Shown here one piece after another: positions 58,454 through 64,000 of a stretch of 64,000 nucleotides of DNA (positions are counted from its first letter, which is position 1; each line of letters opens with the position of its first letter). The stretch spans positions 2,046,001 through 2,110,000 of the forward strand of contig NC_018708.1 of NCBI RefSeq assembly GCF_000302535.1, in the 5' to 3' direction. Source of the stretch: Acidovorax sp. KKS102. Its GTDB lineage: Bacteria; Pseudomonadota; Gammaproteobacteria; Burkholderiales; Burkholderiaceae_C. The translations under genes were made by a program, and so were the position numbers. The notes below the pieces were generated by a model. The model was not told the origin of the DNA. It did no database searches and saw only the letters and a program-made list of their open reading frames with translations.

Positions 58454-60247
58454 ATGGAAATCTCCAAAGCTGAAATCTCTTCAGCAGCCGCTGCTTCGCA
58501 GGGCAACGCATCCCCCGCTTCCACATCTCAGGACCTCATGGGTGCCGAGATCCTCATCAAGTCGCTTCAGGCTGAGAACGTCCAGTACATCTGGGGCTAT
58601 CCCGGTGGTGCGGTCCTGTACATCTATGACGCGCTGTACAAGCAAGACTCCATCCAGCACGTGCTGGTGCGCCACGAACAGGCGGCCGTGCATGCTGCGG
58701 ACGGCTATGCCCGAGCCACAGGCGAGGTGGGCGTAGCGCTGGTGACCTCGGGCCCCGGTCTGACCAATGCCGTGACCGGCATCGCCACCGCATACATGGA
58801 CTCGATCCCCATGGTGATCATCTCTGGCCAGGTGCCCACGCCCGCGATCGGGCTGGACGCCTTCCAGGAGTGCGACACGGTCGGCATCACCCGTCCCATC
58901 GTCAAGCACAACTTCCTCGTCAAGGACCCGCGCGATCTGGCCGCGACGATGAAAAAGGCCTTCCACATCGCACGCACCGGCCGCCCCGGCCCTGTGGTGG
59001 TGGACGTGCCCAAGGACGTGTCGTTCAAGAAAGTGCCATACACCGGCTACCCCCAGACGGTGGAAATGCGCTCGTACAACCCCGTGCGCAAAGGCCACGG
59101 TGGGCAGATCCGCAAGGCGCTGCAGCTGCTGCTGGCGGCCAAGCGCCCCTATATCTACACCGGCGGCGGCGTGTTGCTGGGCAATGCCACCAACGAGCTG
59201 CGAACGTTGGTGGACATGCTGGGCTACCCCGTCACCAACACGCTGATGGGCTTGGGCGCCTACCCTGCCAGCGACCGCAAGTTCCTGGGCATGCTGGGCA
59301 TGCACGGCACCATCGAAGCCAACAACGCCATGCAGAACTGCGACGTGCTGCTGGCTGTGGGTGCCCGGTTTGACGACCGCGTGATCGGCAATCCCAAGCA
59401 CTTTGCACAGAACGACCGCAAGATCATCCACGTTGATATCGATCCATCGAGCATCTCCAAGCGTGTGAAGGTGGACATTCCGATCGTCGGCGACGTGAAG
59501 GATGTGCTCACCGAGCTGATCTCCATGATCCGCGAGAGCAGCACCCGCCCCGATGCTGGTGCCCTGGCAGCCTGGTGGGACACCATCGAAGGCTGGCGCA
59601 AGCGTGAGTGCCTGAAGTACAGCATGGGCAGCGGCGACGTGATCAAGCCCCAGTACGTGGTCGAAACGCTGTGGAACATGACCAAGGATGGTGATACCTA
59701 CATCACATCCGACGTGGGTCAGCACCAGATGTGGGCGGCGCAGTACTACCGTTTTGACGAGCCGCGCCGCTGGATCAATTCCGGTGGCCTGGGCACCATG
59801 GGCGTGGGCATTCCGTACGCCATGGGCATCAAGCTGGCCAAGCCGCAGTCCGAAGTGTTCTGTATCACCGGCGAAGGCTCGGTGCAGATGAACATCCAGG
59901 AACTGTCCACCTGCCTGCAGTACAACACGCCGATCAAGATCTGCTCGTTGAACAACCGCTACCTGGGCATGGTGCGCCAGTGGCAGGAGATCGAGTACTC
60001 CGGACGCTACAGCCACAGCTACATGGATGCGTTGCCCAACTTCGTGAAGCTGGCCGAGGCCTATGGCCACGTGGGCATGCTGATCGAGCGTCCTCAAGAC
60101 GTGGAGCCCGCGCTGCGCGAAGCCCGCAAGCTCAAGGACCGCACGGTGTTCATGGACTTCCGTACCGACCCCACCGAGAACGTGTTCCCGATGGTGCAGG
60201 CCGGCAAGGGCATCACCGAAATGCTGCTGGGGTCGGAAGACCTTTAA
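58454..60247 (+). CDS. ilvI: Acetolactate synthase large subunit
   Basis: 597 residues. ThDP-dependent enzyme with the catalytic E75 (VLVRHEQAAVHAADGYA), FAD region and the cofactor motif GEGSVQMNIQELST with NNRYLGMVRQWQ near the C-terminus. It condenses two pyruvates, or pyruvate with 2-oxobutyrate, at the start of valine, leucine and isoleucine synthesis. An N-terminal Ser/Ala-rich extension of about 25 residues precedes the domain. The small subunit gene follows 149 bp on. No leader peptide is evident upstream. Confidence 0.96.
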   Translation: MEISKAEISSAAAASQGNASPASTSQDLMGAEILIKSLQAENVQYIWGYPGGAVLYIYDALYKQDSIQHVLVRHEQAAVHAADGYARATGEVGVALVTSGPGLTNAVTGIATAYMDSIPMVIISGQVPTPAIGLDAFQECDTVGITRPIVKHNFLVKDPRDLAATMKKAFHIARTGRPGPVVVDVPKDVSFKKVPYTGYPQTVEMRSYNPVRKGHGGQIRKALQLLLAAKRPYIYTGGGVLLGNATNELRTLVDMLGYPVTNTLMGLGAYPASDRKFLGMLGMHGTIEANNAMQNCDVLLAVGARFDDRVIGNPKHFAQNDRKIIHVDIDPSSISKRVKVDIPIVGDVKDVLTELISMIRESSTRPDAGALAAWWDTIEGWRKRECLKYSMGSGDVIKPQYVVETLWNMTKDGDTYITSDVGQHQMWAAQYYRFDEPRRWINSGGLGTMGVGIPYAMGIKLAKPQSEVFCITGEGSVQMNIQELSTCLQYNTPIKICSLNNRYLGMVRQWQEIEYSGRYSHSYMDALPNFVKLAEAYGHVGMLIERPQDVEPALREARKLKDRTVFMDFRTDPTENVFPMVQAGKGITEMLLGSEDL

Positions 60248-60255
60248 TTCAGCAT

Positions 60256-60320
60256 CAAATCGGCCTCTGGCGCTTGTCCATAAAGCGCTTTCAGCTATCA
60301 AATAGATAGCATTCATTTTT
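60256..60320. repeat. Dispersed repeat copy between ilvI and ilvH
   Basis: CGGCCTCTGGCGCTTGTCCA, AAAGCGCTTTCAGCTATCAA and ATAGATAGC; reverse orientation relative to the copy at 15372. Confidence 0.8.
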
Positions 60321-60396
60321 TGACGAATCTATTGCCTGCCAAGCCTGTGCATTACCGTGCACGGGGGAGGGCAGCGAAAAGAGGAATCTCTTCACC

Positions 60397-60888
60397 ATGA
60401 AACACATCATTGCTGTCTTGCTGGAAAACGAGCCTGGTGCTCTTTCCCGCGTCGTGGGCCTGTTCTCGGCCCGTGGCTACAACATCGAGTCGCTCACCGT
60501 GGCGCCCACCGAGGATGCATCGCTGTCGCGCATGACCATCCAGACCACAGGCTCCGACGATGTGATCGAACAGATCACCAAGCACCTGAACCGCCTCATT
60601 GAGGTCGTCAAGGTGGTCGATCTCACCGAAGGCGCCTACACCGAGCGCGAGCTCATGATGGTGAAGGTACGCGCGGTGGGCAAGGAGCGCGAGGAGATGA
60701 AGCGCATGGCCGACATCTTCCGTGGCCGCATCATCGACGTGACCGAGAAGAGCTACACCATCGAGCTGACGGGCGACCAGTCCAAGAACGACGCCTTCCT
60801 GCAGGCCATTGACCGCACCGCCATCCTCGAAACTGTCCGCACAGGCGCCAGCGGCATCGGCCGTGGCGAGCGCATTCTGCGCGTGTAA
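60397..60888 (+). CDS. ilvH: Acetolactate synthase small (regulatory) subunit
   Basis: 163 residues, the standard length. The N-terminal ACT domain reads HIIAVLLENEPGALSRVVGL and ARGYNIESLTVAPTED; the C-terminal half follows with ELMMVKVRA and ALTGDQSKNDAF-like sequence (IELTGDQSKNDAFLQAID). It binds valine and gives feedback inhibition to the large subunit. It lies between ilvI and ilvC on the same strand. Confidence 0.97.
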   Translation: MKHIIAVLLENEPGALSRVVGLFSARGYNIESLTVAPTEDASLSRMTIQTTGSDDVIEQITKHLNRLIEVVKVVDLTEGAYTERELMMVKVRAVGKEREEMKRMADIFRGRIIDVTEKSYTIELTGDQSKNDAFLQAIDRTAILETVRTGASGIGRGERILRV

Positions 60889-61968
<1,080 letters not shown>

Positions 61969-61989
61969 TACTTCCGAGCGAAGCATCCC

Positions 61990-62012
61990 AAGGCCACTTC
62001 GGTGGCCTTTTT
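61990..62012 (+). terminator. Intrinsic terminator after ilvC
   Basis: AAGGCCAC-TTCG-GTGGCCTT followed by TTT; tetraloop hairpin. Confidence 0.9.
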
Positions 62013-62100
62013 CGTTGCCAGGCGGCCCATGCGCAGGCGCTACACTGCGGCCTTCGCCTTTTGCGCGCAGGGCGACTTGTGTTCCTGCGACAATTCGCTT

Positions 62101-62150
62101 AATACTATAAATTTTATAGCTGCTTGCGTAATGTGCGTGGGCGCTGGAGG
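62101..62150. repeat. Dispersed repeat copy immediately upstream of pssA
   Basis: AATACTATAAATTTTATAGC, TGCTTGCGTAATGTGCGTGG and GCGCTGGAGG. It ends 9 bp before the pssA start and includes its GGAGG-like ribosome-binding site, so it may carry part of the gene's expression signals. Confidence 0.7.
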
Positions 62151-62158
62151 TCTGTTTG

Positions 62159-62992
62159 ATGCATGACGGCAATGAGTCCACCGAGAACCCCGGTGTGATG
62201 GTGCGCAAAAGGCGCAAAGGCATCTACATCCTTCCCAACCTGTTCACGCTGGCGGCGCTGTTTGGCGGCTTTTATTCCATCGTTATGGCGATGAATGGCC
62301 GTTTCGATCAAGCGGCAGTGGGCGTCTTCTGCGCCATGGTGCTCGACAGCCTTGACGGCCGCGTGGCCCGCATGACTAACACCCAGAGTGCGTTTGGCGA
62401 GCAGATGGATTCGCTGTCGGACATGGTGTCTTTTGGCGCTGCGCCGGCACTTATTGCCTATGAGTGGTCGCTTCAGGGCCTGGGCCGCTGGGGCTGGATT
62501 GCCGCTTTTGTGTACTGTGCATGTGCAGCGCTTCGCTTGGCTCGCTTCAACGTGAACACTGGCGTGGTGGACAAGCGCTACTTTCAGGGGTTGCCTTCGC
62601 CGGCGGCCGCGGCTCTGGTGGCGGGGTTCATCTGGTTGATGACCGAGCTGGGCGTGCGTCCAGGCGAAGACCATTGGCTGACCTGGAGTCAGGTGACATG
62701 GATCATGTTTGCCTTCACGCTGTATGCGGGACTCACCATGGTGACCAATGTGCCGTTCTACAGCTTCAAGGACGTGCAAATGAAAAAGAGCGTGCCCTTT
62801 GCAGCCATCGTGCTCATAGCGCTAGGCATTGCCGTCATCAACATCCATCCCCCCGTCGTGCTGTTTGGCGTGTTTGTTTTTTATGGGCTGTCTGGTTACG
62901 CCGTGTATGCCTGGCGCAAGGCCAAGGGCCAGCACAGCAGCGTGATCAGCACCTCGACCGATGAGCCCGACGAGCGCGGGTTGCACAAGTGA
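62159..62992 (+). CDS. pssA: CDP-diacylglycerol-serine O-phosphatidyltransferase
   Basis: 277 residues from the ATG at 62159; the TTG just before it would add one residue. The CDP-alcohol phosphotransferase motif is complete: DGRVAR, eight residues, GEQMDSLSD (D-G-x2-A-R-x8-G-x3-D-x3-D). Several membrane helices follow. It makes phosphatidylserine, the precursor of phosphatidylethanolamine, in the inner membrane. The ilvC-pssA-leuA order is usual in Burkholderiales. Confidence 0.95.
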   Translation: MHDGNESTENPGVMVRKRRKGIYILPNLFTLAALFGGFYSIVMAMNGRFDQAAVGVFCAMVLDSLDGRVARMTNTQSAFGEQMDSLSDMVSFGAAPALIAYEWSLQGLGRWGWIAAFVYCACAALRLARFNVNTGVVDKRYFQGLPSPAAAALVAGFIWLMTELGVRPGEDHWLTWSQVTWIMFAFTLYAGLTMVTNVPFYSFKDVQMKKSVPFAAIVLIALGIAVINIHPPVVLFGVFVFYGLSGYAVYAWRKAKGQHSSVISTSTDEPDERGLHK

Positions 62993-63034
62993 CCATCGCC
63001 TCCGCTGCCGCGCAGTTGTGCTACATTGCGTTGC

Positions 63035-63088
63035 ATGAACAAGTTTGCACTGGCTCTACTGCTACCTCCCCACGGGCGGAGACAGTAG
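63035..63088 (+). CDS. leuL: Leucine-rich leader peptide upstream of leuA
   Basis: 17 residues, [17 protein letters not shown], ending in TAG. Four of the first ten codons are leucine (63050-63064), three in a row, two of them the rare CTA. It precedes a strong hairpin terminator and then leuA, the first gene of leucine synthesis. This is the classical layout of a ribosome-mediated attenuator. The start lacks an obvious ribosome-binding site. Confidence 0.7.
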   Translation: MNKFALALLLPPHGRRQ

Positions 63089-63111
63089 GCGCACGCGCAC
63101 ACTTTTTCCAC

Positions 63112-63143
63112 AAAGGCCCGTATGCACCCGCAACGGGCCTTTT
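63112..63143 (+). terminator. Attenuator terminator of leuA
   Basis: Perfect 10-bp stem AAAGGCCCGT / ACGGGCCTTT with an 11-base loop, then TTTTG. The sequence ACGGGC at 63072-63077, inside the leader frame, is complementary to GCCCGT in the left arm (63116-63121) and could compete with the terminator stem. Confidence 0.75.
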
Positions 63144-63203
63144 GTTTTGGGCGCCAGATTTTTGACGTTGCGGGTCCCCACCCACCGATACCAGGAGAAC
63201 AAC

Positions 63204-64000
63204 ATGGCTGACAAACTGATCATTTTCGATACCACCTTGCGCGATGGCGAGCAGTCCCCCGGCGCCTCGATGACCAAAGACGAAAAGCTGCGCATTGCGC
63301 GCCAGCTGGAGCGTCTGAAGGTGGACGTGATCGAGGCTGGTTTTGCCGCCAGCTCCAATGGTGATTTCGAGGCAGTGCAGGCCATTGCCAATGCGATCAA
63401 GGACTCGACCATCTGCTCGCTCTCGCGTGCCAACGACCGCGACATCTCGCGGGCGGCCGAAGCGCTCAAGGGTGCCAACAGCGCGCGCATCCACACGTTC
63501 ATTGCCACCAGCGCACTCCATATGGAGAAGAAGCTGCGCATGACGCCGGAGCAGGTGCTGGAGCAGGCCAAACAATCCGTGCGCTTTGCCCGCAACCTTG
63601 TTGCCGATATCGAGTTCAGCCCCGAAGACGGCTACCGCAGCGACCCAGACTTCCTCTGCCGCGTGCTCGAAGCGGTGATCGCCGAAGGCGCCACCACCAT
63701 CAACGTGCCCGACACCGTGGGCTACGCGGTGCCCGAGCTGTACGGCAGCTTCATCAAGACGCTGCGCGAACGAATTCCCAACAGCGACAAGGCGATCTGG
63801 TCCGTGCACTGCCACAACGACTTGGGCATGGCCGTGGCGAATTCGCTGGCCGGCGTGAAGATCGGTGGCGCGCGCCAGGTGGAGTGCACGATCAACGGCC
63901 TGGGTGAGCGCGCTGGTAACTGCTCGCTCGAAGAGATCGTGATGGCCGTGAAGACCCGCAAGGATTATTTCGGGTTGGATCTGGGCATCGACACCCAGCA
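63204..64000 (+). CDS. leuA: 2-Isopropylmalate synthase, 3' part outside window
   Basis: 265 codons to the window edge from the ATG at 63204, behind CCAGGAGAACAAC. Starts [20 protein letters not shown] with the DTTLRDGEQ metal/substrate motif, and carries [10 protein letters not shown] and the catalytic [16 protein letters not shown]. LeuA condenses acetyl-CoA with 2-oxoisovalerate, the committed step of leucine synthesis. The C-terminal leucine-binding regulatory domain lies beyond the window. Confidence 0.97.
   Translation, partial: MADKLIIFDTTLRDGEQSPGASMTKDEKLRIARQLERLKVDVIEAGFAASSNGDFEAVQAIANAIKDSTICSLSRANDRDISRAAEALKGANSARIHTFIATSALHMEKKLRMTPEQVLEQAKQSVRFARNLVADIEFSPEDGYRSDPDFLCRVLEAVIAEGATTINVPDTVGYAVPELYGSFIKTLRERIPNSDKAIWSVHCHNDLGMAVANSLAGVKIGGARQVECTINGLGERAGNCSLEEIVMAVKTRKDYFGLDLGIDTQ

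Overview
This window looks like chromosomal DNA of a GC-rich betaproteobacterium of the Comamonadaceae, Acidovorax-like. That is an inference from three things: conserved Burkholderiales neighbourhoods (gloB / methyltransferase / rnhA; nadE-glnB; ilvI-ilvH-ilvC-pssA-leuA; sigma factor-DUF3619-DUF3106-RDD), a K+-independent H+-pyrophosphatase, and a dispersed repeat with ATAGCT and AGCGCTAG cores that I associate with this family. I see no rRNA, tRNA, CRISPR array or prophage. The only clear mobile element is one IS3-family insertion.

Layout. 1-1748: gloB (cut by the window edge), a SAM methyltransferase and rnhA. 1876-6505: an RND efflux adaptor and pump. 6647-10984: thioredoxin-like protein and a molybdenum-cofactor block (moeA, a GNAT acetyltransferase, mobA, moaA). 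11032-12505: a BLUF photoreceptor and a divergent NarX/PilJ-type sensory protein. 12534-14209: an overlapping pair, a hexapeptide-repeat solenoid protein and a GNAT-like acyltransferase. 14583-19159: SDR, DUF2889, aldehyde dehydrogenase, a Crp-type regulator and an Mpo1-like protein. 19195-25639: an export operon (ferritin-like hydrolase, amber-interrupted TolC-type protein, HlyD protein, two ABC-2 permeases, no ATPase), divergent from a TetR gene with two perfect operators between them. 25683-28891: VOC protein, P-type ATPase and rubredoxin. 28922-33439: a cytochrome cluster (DUF1924/SHP-like, diheme cytochrome c, cytochrome b) divergent from PepSY protein, response regulator and histidine kinase.

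33519-34847 is an IS3-family element with 26-bp ends, a -1 frameshift heptamer and an amber-interrupted orfA. Next come a DUF1631 protein, then hppA and ppa (two pyrophosphatases, divergent). 40552-51009 is a chemotaxis block: four methyl-accepting proteins and CheW, with an alpha/beta hydrolase on the other strand. Two receptors share an apparently identical stretch of about 1.13 kb that runs through the signalling domain into the terminator, which points to recent duplication or gene conversion. 51079-54483 holds a FemAB/GNAT-like protein, nadE and glnB. 54634-58160 is a minus-strand run: sigma factor, DUF3619, DUF3106, RDD, dgkA and a LOG-family protein. 58454-64000 is branched-chain amino acid synthesis (ilvI, ilvH, ilvC) with pssA, then leuA, which is cut by the window edge and preceded by a 17-residue leucine-rich leader and a terminator that look like a transcription attenuator.

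The most interesting points are the solenoid/acyltransferase pair, the leuA attenuator, the TetR twin-operator export operon with its broken TolC gene and missing ATPase, the receptor gene conversion, and the dispersed repeat that has entered or now borders five protein-coding genes.
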